A DNA stretch of 21,858 nucleotides from DASPMP01 sp035626995 (GTDB lineage: Bacteria; Gemmatimonadota; Gemmatimonadetes; Gemmatimonadales; Gemmatimonadaceae), in NCBI GenBank assembly GCA_035626995.1, contig DASPMP010000239.1:1-21858 (forward strand). The letters are read 5' to 3'. The notes beneath the pieces were generated by a model that saw nothing but the letters and a program-made list of their open reading frames with translations, did not search any database and was not told where the DNA came from. Below are positions 1 through 9,006 of the stretch, in pieces. Numbering within the stretch: the first letter of the stretch is position 1; every line of letters begins with the position of its first letter. Both the position numbers and the translations under genes were made by a program.

Positions 1-3000
1 CTGGTGAAGCGCATGGAGGTGCGGGTTCAGTCGCCGGTGGCAGACCTGAGCCGCGTGGGCGGCTCTATCTGGCCCTCGGTCGCACCGCTGGCGCTCGATG
101 CCATTCGTGCGAATCGCACGACCATCGTCTTCGTGAACAACCGCGCCCAGGCGGAGAAGATGGCGGCGCGCATCAACCATCTCGCCGGCGAGGAGTTGGC
201 GCTGCCCTACCATGGCTCGCTGTCGCGCGAGCGCCGGTTGATGCTCGAGAAATCGCTCAAGGCAGGTGACGTGCGAGCGCTGATCAGCACGAGCGCGTTG
301 GAGCTGGGAATCGACATCGGTACGATCGACCTCGTGCTTCAGCTGCAGTCTCCCAAGCGCGTATCCTCCGGACTGCAGCGTGTCGGGCGCGCGGGTCACT
401 CGCTGGCCGCGACGAGCAAGTCGGTCTTCGTCCCCACGTTTCGTGATGACGGCATGGAGATGCTGGCGATCGTCCGCGCGATGCGCGACGGCGACGTCGA
501 GCCGACCCGCGTCGTGCAGAATGCGCTCGACGTGCTCGCCCAGGTGATCGTCGCAGCGACCGCCGTCGAGGACTGGACCAGCGCCGAGCTGTTCGAGCTG
601 GTACGCCAGGCGTATCCCTACCATCGCCTCTCGCGGGAGGCATTCGACGAAGTGCTGGGAATGTTGTCCGGGAAGTATCCCAGCGATGTCGCGGCGGAGC
701 TGGATGCGCGCATGGTGTGGGACCGGACGACCGACCGGCTCACCGCGACGCGCGCGTCGCGGATGGTCGCAATCACCAATGGCGGCACGATTCCGGATCG
801 CGGACTGTACACGGTCAACCTTCCGGATCGCACCCGCCTGGGAGAGCTGGACGAGGAGTTCGTGCACGAAACGCGCGCCGGCGACGTCTTCCAGCTGGGA
901 TCGACCACGTGGCGCGTGCAGAGCATCGAGCATGACCGCGTGATCGTGATCCCCGCGCCGGGCGCGCCTGCGCGCATGCCCTTCTGGCACGGTGAGTACG
1001 GCGCGCGCTCGCCCCACCTCACCGCGCGGGTTGGCGAGTTGCGACGATCACTCGCCGCGGCCGATGGTCCGAAGGACCTCGACGCGATTCAGCGCGACTA
1101 TGACTGCGATGAGGCAACGGCACGATCGCTGGTCGAGTACGCGCGCGAGCAGCGCGCGGTGACTGGCGTCGTCCCCGACGACCGGGTGCTGGTCGCCGAG
1201 CACTTCCGGGATGAGGTGGGGAGTGCACGGATCGTCCTGCACTCGCCATTCGGCGGCCGCGTGAACGCGCCCTGGGGGATGGCACTCGCGCAGCGTTTTC
1301 GCGAGACGCTGCGCGTCGACGTCCAGGTGCAGACCACCGATGATGGGATCATGCTGCGCCTCTCGCAGCTCGACCGTGACCCACCGATGCACCTGCTCCA
1401 TGGGCTCGGGCCCGACGAAGCGGCACGTCGGGTGACCTCCGAAGTCGGCGATTCCTCGCTCTTTGGTGCGCGGTTCCGTATGAACGCGGGGCGTGCACTG
1501 CTGCTGCCGCGTGGAAACCCGCGCCGCCGGATGCCGCTCTGGCTGCAGCGTCTCAAGTCGCAGGACCTCCTGGAAGCCGTTCGCGAATACCCGTCGTTCC
1601 CGATCGTGGTGGAGACGTACCGCGATGTGCTGCAGGATGCGTTCGACCTCAGCGCACTGCGCGCCGTGCTGGCCAATCTCGAGGCCGGGCGCATCGAGCT
1701 GCGCACCATCGCCACGCAAGGCCCTTCCCCGATGGCGCACTCGCTCCAGTTCGGCTTCGTGATGGATTGGATGTATGCGGACGACACGCCGCGTGCCGAG
1801 CGCGCGGCAGCGCTGCTCTCGCTCGACACCGCACTGCTCGAGGACTTGTTGGGGACCCCGGGCGAGCTCGAAGAGGATCTCGCACAGGGGCTGCACGATG
1901 CGCTCGCGCGGCGCCGCGGGACGGAGCCGTCACGTCGCGCACGCGATGCCGATGAGCTGTCCATCCTGCTCGATCGCGCGGGCGACCTCACGCGCGATGA
2001 CGTGACCGAGCGCGTGAGCGCTGATGCGATCGGGGAACCCGTGCGCGAGCTCGAGGCATCCGGTCGCATTGTGCAGATCGATGTGCCTGTTCAGGGCGGA
2101 CGCGAGCCCCGTCTTGTGCTGGTCGAATCGCTGCCACGCTATCTCGCGGCGTTTCCGGGTTTGCAGATACCCCCCGGAGTGCCGCCCGCGTTGGCGCGCG
2201 CCGCGCTGACGGAAAGCGTTGCCCGCAAGGAAATACTCGCGCGGTACCTCGCGCTCGCCGGCCCGGTTACCGTGGATGACATCACGCGACGGTATGCGTT
2301 CGACGCGGATTGGGTTGAACGCCGCCTGTCCGACTGGACGACGCGTGGCGTGCTGGTTCGCGGTCGCTTCGCTCTTCCTGGATATGAGACTGCGATTCGC
2401 TGGTGCTCGCGACGTTTGGTCGAGCAGGCGCGGCGGCGCGCGCTGGCGTCGGCGCGAAAACAGGTTGAGGCCGTCCCCTTCGAGGCCTTCGCGCACTTCG
2501 TGCAGGGATGGCAGCATGTGCTCCCGCCGCAGCGTTGGGACACGGGCAATGTGGGAGCGGCGATGGAACAGCTCTACGGCATCGCGCGACATCCGCTGTC
2601 ATTCGTGAACGAGTATCTCCCGGCACGCGTGGAAGACATGCACCCTTCCCTGCTGGCGCAGCTCAGTGCCAGCGGCGAAATCGTCTGGGTGGCCGACGGC
2701 GTCTCGAAGGGCGAGCGGCCTGCAGCCAGCAAGCTTCGCGCGGTGCGTTTCCTGCGCCGGGGCACCGAACGCGCCTGGCTTGCTCCTGTCGACGCACCGG
2801 AACTCGGCGAACGTGCGAGCCGAGTGCACGAGCTGCTCTCCCAGCGTGGCGCACTGTTCTTCTTCGAATTGCAGCAGATGAGCGCACTCGGCCCGCACGC
2901 GTTGCGCGACGCACTTCGCGAGCTCGTCGTGGCGGGGCTGATCACGAATGATTCCATCGAGGCGCTGACTCGCGTCGCCCGATGGCGGCCATTGTTCGGC

Positions 3001-3810
3001 GAGCCCGAGCCGGGGGCGCAGGACCCAGCGCGCTGGCTCCCGGCGGATTTCGTCCCGACGCCGAATCGCGCGATCGTCCAGCGACGCGTAAATGTCCGGC
3101 GGTTGCCGAAGTGGAAGCGGCCGGATCGCGAGGGAGGCGACGCGCCGTGGCCCGGCCGCTGGTCCATCGTCGACCGGTCATCATCAGCCACTCGACATCT
3201 GGAGCAGGAGGAGAGCGGACTGGCGGCGCTGATCGCGGCGCAATGGCTGGAGCGGTATGGTGTCGTGACCCGGGACTGGTGGCGTCGCGAAAAACCTCCG
3301 ATACCATGGCGCGCGATTTATCGCGAGCTGCGACGCATGGAAATGCGTGGCGATGTCAGGCGCGGCTATTTCGTCGCGGGCCTGGCGGGCGCCCAGTTCG
3401 CCCATCCAGCGGCTGTCGAACAACTGCGGGCGACCGCCCCGGACGACGCGTTCATCGTCATGACCGCGAGCGACCCCGCCAACATCTGGGGAATTCAGAC
3501 GGAGGACACATTCGCTCGCACGCGAACCCCGCGCGCGATCCTCGTGACTCGTCGCGGCAGCGTACTGATGACGTCAGATCCGCGTGGGCGCACCGTCGCT
3601 GTCCGTTCGGACCTCGCCGTCGAGGACATCACGGGCGCCGTGACTGCGTTGCTGGGTCATCTGCGGTCGCGTCGACCCAGGGATCTCACCATCGAGTCGA
3701 TCAACAGCGAGCGAGCATCCACCAGCGCGCACATGGAGGCGTTTCGCGCCGCCGGGCTGCGACTCACAAGTCGGGGGCTCCGCTATTACGCTTCCTTCGA
3801 ACGCGGGTAA
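1..3810 (+). CDS. lhr: Lhr-type ATP-dependent helicase, C-terminal part (5' end outside window)
   Basis: This is the 3' portion of a large superfamily 2 helicase of the bacterial Lhr family, which unwinds DNA:RNA or DNA duplexes and is linked to DNA repair. The reading frame is open from base 1, so the Walker A and DEAH motifs lie upstream of the window. Numbering from the GTG at base 4, the second RecA-like domain is visible: motif IV around residues 39-50 (TTIVFVNNRAQA), HGSLSRERR at 70-78, motif V at 95-106 (STSALELGIDIG) and motif VI QRVGRAGH at 125-132. The Lhr-specific winged-helix and beta-barrel core follows, with FWHGEYG near residue 327. A long C-terminal extension of several hundred residues then follows, as in full-length Lhr of about 1500 aa (E. 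coli, mycobacteria) rather than short Lhr-core proteins. No frameshift is seen. The next gene begins 17 bases downstream and is probably cotranscribed. Confidence 0.95.
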   Translation: MVKRMEVRVQSPVADLSRVGGSIWPSVAPLALDAIRANRTTIVFVNNRAQAEKMAARINHLAGEELALPYHGSLSRERRLMLEKSLKAGDVRALISTSALELGIDIGTIDLVLQLQSPKRVSSGLQRVGRAGHSLAATSKSVFVPTFRDDGMEMLAIVRAMRDGDVEPTRVVQNALDVLAQVIVAATAVEDWTSAELFELVRQAYPYHRLSREAFDEVLGMLSGKYPSDVAAELDARMVWDRTTDRLTATRASRMVAITNGGTIPDRGLYTVNLPDRTRLGELDEEFVHETRAGDVFQLGSTTWRVQSIEHDRVIVIPAPGAPARMPFWHGEYGARSPHLTARVGELRRSLAAADGPKDLDAIQRDYDCDEATARSLVEYAREQRAVTGVVPDDRVLVAEHFRDEVGSARIVLHSPFGGRVNAPWGMALAQRFRETLRVDVQVQTTDDGIMLRLSQLDRDPPMHLLHGLGPDEAARRVTSEVGDSSLFGARFRMNAGRALLLPRGNPRRRMPLWLQRLKSQDLLEAVREYPSFPIVVETYRDVLQDAFDLSALRAVLANLEAGRIELRTIATQGPSPMAHSLQFGFVMDWMYADDTPRAERAAALLSLDTALLEDLLGTPGELEEDLAQGLHDALARRRGTEPSRRARDADELSILLDRAGDLTRDDVTERVSADAIGEPVRELEASGRIVQIDVPVQGGREPRLVLVESLPRYLAAFPGLQIPPGVPPALARAALTESVARKEILARYLALAGPVTVDDITRRYAFDADWVERRLSDWTTRGVLVRGRFALPGYETAIRWCSRRLVEQARRRALASARKQVEAVPFEAFAHFVQGWQHVLPPQRWDTGNVGAAMEQLYGIARHPLSFVNEYLPARVEDMHPSLLAQLSASGEIVWVADGVSKGERPAASKLRAVRFLRRGTERAWLAPVDAPELGERASRVHELLSQRGALFFFELQQMSALGPHALRDALRELVVAGLITNDSIEALTRVARWRPLFGEPEPGAQDPARWLPADFVPTPNRAIVQRRVNVRRLPKWKRPDREGGDAPWPGRWSIVDRSSSATRHLEQEESGLAALIAAQWLERYGVVTRDWWRREKPPIPWRAIYRELRRMEMRGDVRRGYFVAGLAGAQFAHPAAVEQLRATAPDDAFIVMTASDPANIWGIQTEDTFARTRTPRAILVTRRGSVLMTSDPRGRTVAVRSDLAVEDITGAVTALLGHLRSRRPRDLTIESINSERASTSAHMEAFRAAGLRLTSRGLRYYASFERG

Positions 3811-3827
3811 ACCGTCTACTCCGACAC

Positions 3828-4361
3828 ATGGCAACGCCCGATCTTCGATATCCGATAGGCACGTTCGTCTGGCCCAAGGCCCTCACCGCGGCCGAACGGA
3901 AGGCCGCGATCCAAACCGTCGCCGACACTCCCGGAATGCTGCGGTCCGCAATTCAGGGACTGACGGATTCCCAACTGGACACACCGTACCGTCCGGACGG
4001 ATGGAGCGTGCGCCAGGTGCTGCATCATGTGCCGGACAGTCACATGAATGCGTACATGCGATTCAAGCTTGCGCTCACCGAGCACAACCCGACCATCAAG
4101 CCGTACGACGAAAGCGCCTGGGCTGAACTCGAGGATGGCAAGAGCCGGCTCATCGAGGCGTCACTGGCGATGGTCGACGGCCTGCATGCGCGTTGGGTGT
4201 TCCTGCTCGAACGTATGAAGCCCGAAGATTTCGAGCGTCGACTCAAGCACCCGGAACACGATCGCGTGATCACGCTCGACATGCTCACTGCGATGTACGC
4301 GTGGCATGGGCGACACCATACGGCGCACATCACTGAGCTGCGGCAGCGGAGCGGGTGGTAA
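3828..4361 (+). CDS. DinB/YfiT-family metal-dependent protein (BstA-like thiol transferase)
   Basis: A 177-aa four-helix-bundle protein of the DinB superfamily, closest in pattern to Bacillus YfiT/BstA (178 aa), a putative metal-dependent hydrolase or bacillithiol S-transferase. Seen in the sequence: YPIG near the N-terminus, the block around GWSVRQVLHH, DSHMNAY, a KPYDE-x-AWAEL segment, and a C-terminal WHGRHHTAHI. His67, His160 and His164 fit the three-histidine metal site of YfiT. The ATG at 3828 gives the family's normal length and N-terminus; the same frame is open far upstream, but that part overlaps lhr. The gene lies 17 bases after lhr. If the substrate is bacillithiol the organism should also carry bshA/B/C, which are not in the window. 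The fold is certain; the exact substrate is inferred. Confidence 0.9.
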   Translation: MATPDLRYPIGTFVWPKALTAAERKAAIQTVADTPGMLRSAIQGLTDSQLDTPYRPDGWSVRQVLHHVPDSHMNAYMRFKLALTEHNPTIKPYDESAWAELEDGKSRLIEASLAMVDGLHARWVFLLERMKPEDFERRLKHPEHDRVITLDMLTAMYAWHGRHHTAHITELRQRSGW

Positions 4362-4369
4362 AACGGGCT

Positions 4370-4422
4370 GCCTCGGCCATCAGCCTCGGCCATCAGCCTC
4401 GGCCATCAGCCTCGGCCTCGGC
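4370..4422 (+). repeat. 13-bp tandem repeat, three copies plus a partial copy
   Basis: Three exact copies of GCCTCGGCCATCA start at 4370, 4383 and 4396. A fourth, changed copy (GCCTCGGCCTCGG) follows at 4409. The array contains CTCGGC five times (4372, 4385, 4398, 4411, 4417). This is the reverse complement of GCCGAG in the neighbouring heptamer array, so RNA across the gap could fold back on itself. It lies eight bases after the stop of the DinB-family gene, between two convergent genes. Confidence 0.9.
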
Positions 4423-4433
4423 TTACGCTGACT

Positions 4434-4489
4434 GCCGAGAGCCGAAAGCCAAGAATCGAACGCCGAGAGCCGAGAGCCGAGAGCCGAGC
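4434..4489 (-). repeat. Heptamer tandem array (TCTCGGC on the minus strand), eight units
   Basis: Eight uninterrupted 7-bp units on the plus strand: GCCGAGA, GCCGAAA, GCCAAGA, ATCGAAC, GCCGAGA three times, then GCCGAGC. The last base of the array is the first base of the CTA triplet that encodes the peptidase stop codon (TAG on the minus strand), so the array starts immediately at the end of that gene. The same heptamer recurs at 20831-20844. Confidence 0.9.
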
Positions 4490-6159
4490 TACTGCACGCA
4501 CTGACCGTTGGGGTCCGGCTTCGGACCGTTGACGACCAGACGGTGCGGCAGGTTGGCAACCGCAGCGGCGGTGTTGTACACGAGCTGTGCGACGCGAGCC
4601 ATCTGGTCATAGTCGAGGTACTGCGGCTCGTCCGTCACCTGATGGTATTCCGCGTGGCCGCCCGTCGACATGAACACCACCGGAATGCCGTAACGCGCGT
4701 ACATGTAATGATCGCTGCGGCAGTAGAACTGCTGCGGATGTCCATTGGCGTCGTACTGATAGTCGAACCTGAAGGCGGGGGTGAACTTCTTCCCTTCGTC
4801 ATCGACGATCTCACCGAGCTCCGTGGACAACCGGCGTGACCCAATGAGTTGCAGATAGCCCGGTCCACCGCCCTGGACATCAGCAGCGCTGCCGCGACCG
4901 ATCATGTCGATGTTGATGTTGGCGACGATGGAGTCGCGCGGCACCGTCGGGTTGTCGGTGAAGTACCGCGCGCCGATCAACCCCTGTTCTTCGGCCACAT
5001 GCCACACGAAGAGAATCGAGCGCTTCGGTTTCACGCGGGCCGTCGCGAAGGCTTCCGCAACTTCCAGCAACCCCATCGATCCCGACGCATCGTCGTCCGC
5101 GCCATTGAAGATCGAGTCACGGCGTGCCGGACGAACGCGGCGGAGGCTGTCGAGCAACGAGCGGATCTTCGGCCAGTCCTCGGCGGTCGCGGGCTTGTTG
5201 CCATCATCCGCGCCATTTGGCCGGACGATGTGATAGAACGCATACAGCGAATCGTGATCGACCGCCTCACCAACGCCGTCATGATCGCTGTGCGCACCGA
5301 TCGCCACATACTGGCCGCGGAGTTTCGGATCGCTGCCTGGCAGCACGGCGACGACGTTTCGTGATCCGGGCGTCGGCGATTCCGAATACTGCAGCGTTCC
5401 TGTAATCGTCTTCCCGGTTGCTCCGACGCGAGCCGACGCCAGTGGCGTTCCAAGCATCGCCTCCGCCATCGCATGCGTCGAGTAGAAGAACGTGGGGACT
5501 TCGAGCTGCGGCGGCGCTCCTGTCATGCTCGTGGACGGCTGCGCCAGGTCGCGCTGGACGTCATCCGGCATCGAATCCAGAGTCGCCACGACAATACCAG
5601 CGGCGCTGAGATACCGCTGGGTGAGGCCGCCCCGGTTGGCCTGCCAGCCGGTTGGCACGGTGAACACGAGGACTTTCCCCACCGCCTGATCGGGGGAAAT
5701 CATCCGGGCTGTGTCGCCGAACACGCCTCCGTAAACGACGGGCGCATTCTTCAGGGCACGAGCGGCGGCGCCAAAATCCGCAGCATCCCGCCCGAGGAAA
5801 TCCTTCCCGGCGACGAACGATGCACCGCCGACCGTGAAGGTCGTTGTCGATGCGAGGTTGCGGAACACAATGGGCAATCGCTGGAAATACGTGCCGCTGT
5901 CCCCTGCCGGTTGAAGGCCGAGGCGCTTGAGCTCCGCGGCGATGTAGTTCGTGGCGCGGTCATGGTGGACCGTGCCCGTCTGACGACCCATCATTGAGTC
6001 GTCAGCGAAGATGTACACCCGTGTCATGGCGTCCGCGGCCGTGATGGCGGCGGTCGTCGGACGCGGAGGCACTTTCATGGGATTCTGGCGCGGTTGGGCA
6101 ATGGCCAGCGCAGGAAGCGCCAGCGCGCACAGCACGCCAGCACCAAAAAGACGAGTCAT
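4489..6159 (-). CDS. Secreted M28-family zinc aminopeptidase
   Basis: A 556-aa exported metallopeptidase of family M28, expected to remove N-terminal residues from peptides outside the cytoplasm. An N-terminal signal peptide (residues 1-21, hydrophobic stretch ending ALAIAQ) supports the ATG at 6159; a GTG at 6216 would put 19 residues before it. A protease-associated-like insert probably occupies roughly residues 130-250. The two-zinc catalytic domain follows: His290 (IGAHSDHDG), Asp in GADDDASG (353-360), Glu390 as general base and Glu391 as ligand (AEEQGLIG), Asp418 (NIDMIG) and His506 (EYHQ). All expected ligands are present. The gene is divergent from the MFS gene, with 79 bases between starts, and convergent with the DinB-family gene. 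No strong Shine-Dalgarno sequence is visible. The physiological substrate cannot be told from sequence. Confidence 0.95.
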   Translation of the reverse strand: MTRLFGAGVLCALALPALAIAQPRQNPMKVPPRPTTAAITAADAMTRVYIFADDSMMGRQTGTVHHDRATNYIAAELKRLGLQPAGDSGTYFQRLPIVFRNLASTTTFTVGGASFVAGKDFLGRDAADFGAAARALKNAPVVYGGVFGDTARMISPDQAVGKVLVFTVPTGWQANRGGLTQRYLSAAGIVVATLDSMPDDVQRDLAQPSTSMTGAPPQLEVPTFFYSTHAMAEAMLGTPLASARVGATGKTITGTLQYSESPTPGSRNVVAVLPGSDPKLRGQYVAIGAHSDHDGVGEAVDHDSLYAFYHIVRPNGADDGNKPATAEDWPKIRSLLDSLRRVRPARRDSIFNGADDDASGSMGLLEVAEAFATARVKPKRSILFVWHVAEEQGLIGARYFTDNPTVPRDSIVANINIDMIGRGSAADVQGGGPGYLQLIGSRRLSTELGEIVDDEGKKFTPAFRFDYQYDANGHPQQFYCRSDHYMYARYGIPVVFMSTGGHAEYHQVTDEPQYLDYDQMARVAQLVYNTAAAVANLPHRLVVNGPKPDPNGQCVQ

Positions 6160-6238
6160 TCGTGTGGTGGGGGAGAAAGTTGGGATACGGCTCACAAACC
6201 TTAGGAAATAAGACACCAGTGCACCCTGTCAGGTTGCA

Positions 6239-7522
6239 GTGACACAGCCAGCGGGGGCGGTCGAAGATACCGATCCGCGCCGTTGGCGGATGCTGGGTTT
6301 GCTCGCCGCCGCGGAGTTGCTCGGCATGTCGCTTTGGTTTGCGGGCAGCGCCATCGGCCCACAGCTGGCCGAGCGCTGGACGCTGACCGTGTCACAGATG
6401 GGGTGGCTTACCACAGTTGTTCAGCTGGGTTTCGTCGCCGGCACAGCTCTCGTGGCCGTGCTCAACCTGGCCGATGTGCTGCCATCGAGGATCCTGTTTT
6501 CGAGCGCTGCTCTCCTGGGCGCTGCCGCGAATGCGGCGCTCCTGCTCGCGGACGGGTTCGGTAGCGCGCTGCTGACGCGGTTCTTCTGTGGGCTCTTCCT
6601 CGCCGGCGTCTACCCGCCGGCCATGAAGATGACGGCCACTTGGTTCAAGGCGCGACGCGGCATGGCGGTCGGGACTGTCGTAGGCGCCCTGACTGTAGGG
6701 AAAGCGATGCCGTATCTCGTCCACGCAATCCCGGACGTCGGCACCAACGCCATCGTCCTCACGGGATCCGCCGCCGCGATCATCGCGGCGTTTCTCATAT
6801 GGACCGGCTACCGCGACGGACCATACCCTTTCCCTGCCAGGCCATTTTCGTGGTTGCTGGTTGGAACGGTCATGCGGGAACGGCGCTGGCGCCTGGCCAC
6901 GGGCGGCTACCTCGGCCACATGTTCGAACTGTACAGCTACTGGGCGTGGATTCCTGCCTTCCTCGCCGCGAGTGCCGTAGCCGCCGCGGGAGGCGACGCA
7001 GCAGCTTCCACCAGCACGACGGTGTCATTGCTCGCATTCGCCACGATTGCCATCGGTGGACTTGGGTGCGTCTGGGGCGGCCTCGAAGCCGACAAGCTGG
7101 GCCGGGAACGGTTGGTCACCATCGCGATGGCCCTCAGCGGCGCGTGTGCACTTTTCATCGGATTCGCGTTCGGCGCGAGCTTGTGGATTCTCGCGCCACT
7201 CGCGCTCGCGTGGGGCTTCTTTGTCATAGCCGACAGTGCCCAGTTCAGCGTGCTGGTCACGGAGAGCGTGCCATCCCATGCAGTTGGAACGGCGCTCATG
7301 CTCCAAGTATCGATGGGATTTCTGCTGACAACGCTGACCATCCAGCTGGTGCCTCCTGTCGTGGAACTGGTCGGCTGGCAGTGGGCATTCCCCCTACTTG
7401 CCATCGGGCCCGCCGCCGGTATCGCAGCAATCCGACTGCTCCTTACGTTGAAAGCGCAGGAGGCGTCGGGTAACATCCAGCCCGATTCTGCCGCGCCCCC
7501 GATTCCATCCACCACAACTTGA
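6239..7522 (+). CDS. Major facilitator superfamily (MFS) transporter
   Basis: A 427-aa integral membrane protein with about 12 hydrophobic helices, two halves of six separated by a hydrophilic stretch around residues 190-220 (YRDGPYPFPARP). An MFS motif A-like loop is present in the second half (GGLEADKLGRERL, about 280-292). In the first half a WFKARRGMAVG block (about 135-145) recalls anion/H+ symporters. The substrate cannot be named. The start is a GTG; an ATG at 6290 would delete the short N-terminal tail but keep the first helix. The stop (TGA, 7520-7522) shares its last base with the ATG of pntAA. The transporter is thus translationally coupled to the transhydrogenase operon, which is an unusual partner. 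A divergent control region with the M28 gene spans 6160-6238. Confidence 0.9.
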   Translation: MTQPAGAVEDTDPRRWRMLGLLAAAELLGMSLWFAGSAIGPQLAERWTLTVSQMGWLTTVVQLGFVAGTALVAVLNLADVLPSRILFSSAALLGAAANAALLLADGFGSALLTRFFCGLFLAGVYPPAMKMTATWFKARRGMAVGTVVGALTVGKAMPYLVHAIPDVGTNAIVLTGSAAAIIAAFLIWTGYRDGPYPFPARPFSWLLVGTVMRERRWRLATGGYLGHMFELYSYWAWIPAFLAASAVAAAGGDAAASTSTTVSLLAFATIAIGGLGCVWGGLEADKLGRERLVTIAMALSGACALFIGFAFGASLWILAPLALAWGFFVIADSAQFSVLVTESVPSHAVGTALMLQVSMGFLLTTLTIQLVPPVVELVGWQWAFPLLAIGPAAGIAAIRLLLTLKAQEASGNIQPDSAAPPIPSTTT

Positions 7523-8631
7523 TGCAAGTCGCTGTCGTGAAAGAAACCGCCCCGCGTGAAAGCCGCGTGGCGCTGACACCGGATAGTGCGGGTCGGTTGG
7601 TAAAGGCGAACCGCCAGGTCGTGGTCCAGAGTGGCGCGGGAGACAAGGCGGGGTTCCCCGACAGCGTGTACACAGCTGTCGGAGCGCAGATTGCGAGCGA
7701 CATCGCAGGAGCCGCCGCCGGCGCACAGGTCGTGCTCAAGGTGCTTCCACCGACAGCGAAGGAAGTATCCGCACTCCCCGAAGGCTGCACGCTCGTCTCC
7801 CTGCTCCGTCCAGGCCACCACGCCGAGATCGCCGCCGTTCTCGCCGAGCGCCGGGTGAACGCGCTGGCGCTGGAGCTGGTGCCTCGAATCACCCGCGCGC
7901 AGTCGATGGACGTGCTGTCCTCACAGAGCACCGTCGCGGGGTACAAGTCCGTCCTGCTCGGTGCAGCGGCGTTGGGAAAGTTTCTTCCGATGCTGACCAC
8001 CGCAGCGGGCAATATCCAGCCCGCACGGGTGTTCATCATCGGCGCGGGTGTGTCGGGACTGCAGGCCATTGCAACGGCACGTCGTCTCGGCGGCGTTGTG
8101 TCTGCGTTCGACATCCGACCCGCTGCACGCGAACAGATTCTCAGCCTCGGCGCTACGGCGCTGGATAGCGAAGCCGTCAGCAGCAGCGCGGAAACCGCGG
8201 GCGGGTACGCCCGTGCCCAGACGGACGACGAGCATACGCGAACGGTGCGCACCATCGCTGGCCACGTGACCGGCGTGGACCTCGTCATCACGACGGCCAA
8301 CATTCCCGGCCGGAAGGCGCCGGTGCTGATCAATGAAGAGACGGTGGCGTCCATGCGGCCCGGGTCGGTCATTGTGGATCTCGCCGCCGAAAATGGCGGC
8401 AACTGCGCGTTGACGCGCCCGGACGAGACGGTCGTCGCGCACAACGTCACCATCCTCGGGCCCTCGAACCTGCCAGCGACGGTCCCATACCACGCGAGCC
8501 AGATGTTCGGCCGCAACGTGCTCGCGCTGCTGCAGCACCTCATCACGAAGGAAGGCGCGCTGGTGGTCGATCCCGCGGACGAAATCACCGGGGCCATGCT
8601 GGTCACTCACGACGGACGCATCCTGCGATGA
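7522..8631 (+). CDS. pntAA: Proton-translocating NAD(P) transhydrogenase, NAD(H)-binding subunit alpha part 1
   Basis: A 369-aa soluble domain I of the energy-linked transhydrogenase, which passes hydride between NAD(H) and NADP(H) while protons cross the membrane. Visible hallmarks: N-terminal KETAPRESRVALTP, the RAQSMD loop at 125-130, the Rossmann signature GAGVSG at 174-179, and Asp197 in AFDIRP, which would bind the NAD ribose. The ATG at 7522 is chosen over the adjacent TTG because it gives the canonical N-terminus and a one-base overlap with the preceding stop. The stop overlaps the start of pntAB as ATGA. The length fits the split three-subunit form (PntAA/PntAB/PntB, as in Rhodospirillum) rather than the fused E. 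coli PntA. Confidence 0.97.
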   Translation: MQVAVVKETAPRESRVALTPDSAGRLVKANRQVVVQSGAGDKAGFPDSVYTAVGAQIASDIAGAAAGAQVVLKVLPPTAKEVSALPEGCTLVSLLRPGHHAEIAAVLAERRVNALALELVPRITRAQSMDVLSSQSTVAGYKSVLLGAAALGKFLPMLTTAAGNIQPARVFIIGAGVSGLQAIATARRLGGVVSAFDIRPAAREQILSLGATALDSEAVSSSAETAGGYARAQTDDEHTRTVRTIAGHVTGVDLVITTANIPGRKAPVLINEETVASMRPGSVIVDLAAENGGNCALTRPDETVVAHNVTILGPSNLPATVPYHASQMFGRNVLALLQHLITKEGALVVDPADEITGAMLVTHDGRILR

Positions 8632-8966
8632 TCATTCTCGAGTTGTACGTCTTCGTTCTCGCCGCGTTCACCGGGTTTATGGTGATCTCGCGCGTGCCGC
8701 CCCTGCTGCACACGCCGTTGATGGCAGCGACCAATGCGATTTCCGGCATCTCCCTCGTGGGGTCGCTCATCATGGCGGGGGCGCAGCACAGCCGACTGGC
8801 AACGCTGCTGGGATTCATCGCGGTGGTCTGCGCGACCACCAACATCGTCGGCGGTTTCCTGATCGTGGACCGCATGCTGAAGATGTTCCAGCGCGCGGAC
8901 AAGCGCGCACCTGCGCAAGACGACCGTCGTGACGGCGATGGTCGGAGGGCAACAGACCCGGAATGA
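8628..8966 (+). CDS. pntAB: NAD(P) transhydrogenase subunit alpha part 2 (membrane)
   Basis: A 112-aa membrane subunit, forming part of domain II of the transhydrogenase proton channel. About three hydrophobic helices are visible: roughly residues 3-20 (start IILELYVFVLAAF), 38-53 (ISGISLVGSLIMAG) and 58-80 (LATLLGFIAVVCATTNIVGG). The PPLLHTPLMAATNAISG block between helices is typical of this subunit. The C-terminal tail after DRMLKMF is charged and low in complexity. Start ATG 8628 overlaps the pntAA stop as ATGA, implying translational coupling and near-equal expression. The pntB start follows 40 bases after the stop. Confidence 0.96.
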   Translation: MIILELYVFVLAAFTGFMVISRVPPLLHTPLMAATNAISGISLVGSLIMAGAQHSRLATLLGFIAVVCATTNIVGGFLIVDRMLKMFQRADKRAPAQDDRRDGDGRRATDPE

Positions 8967-9006
8967 TGCGCGATCACGCAGACGTATTACACGGAACGAT
9001 GCGCTG

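Noticed and set aside
1048..2592. Several minus-strand open frames of 200-320 codons under lhr
   Set aside because: They mirror codon structure of the strongly supported helicase; low-complexity Arg/Ser-rich products with no domain.
2982..3827. Upstream extension of the DinB-family frame
   Set aside because: It overlaps the conserved C-terminus of lhr; only the part from ATG 3828 matches the YfiT family length and N-terminus.
4370..4489. Possible CRISPR array
   Set aside because: The repeats are 7 and 13 bp with no unique spacers and no cas genes nearby.
6160..6238. Possible divergent promoter boxes between the peptidase and MFS genes
   Set aside because: Only weak matches to -35 and -10 hexamers were found, so no specific promoter is called.
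6640..7473. 277-codon plus-strand frame inside the MFS gene
   Set aside because: An Arg-rich shadow in another frame of the transporter; no hydrophobic or domain pattern of its own.
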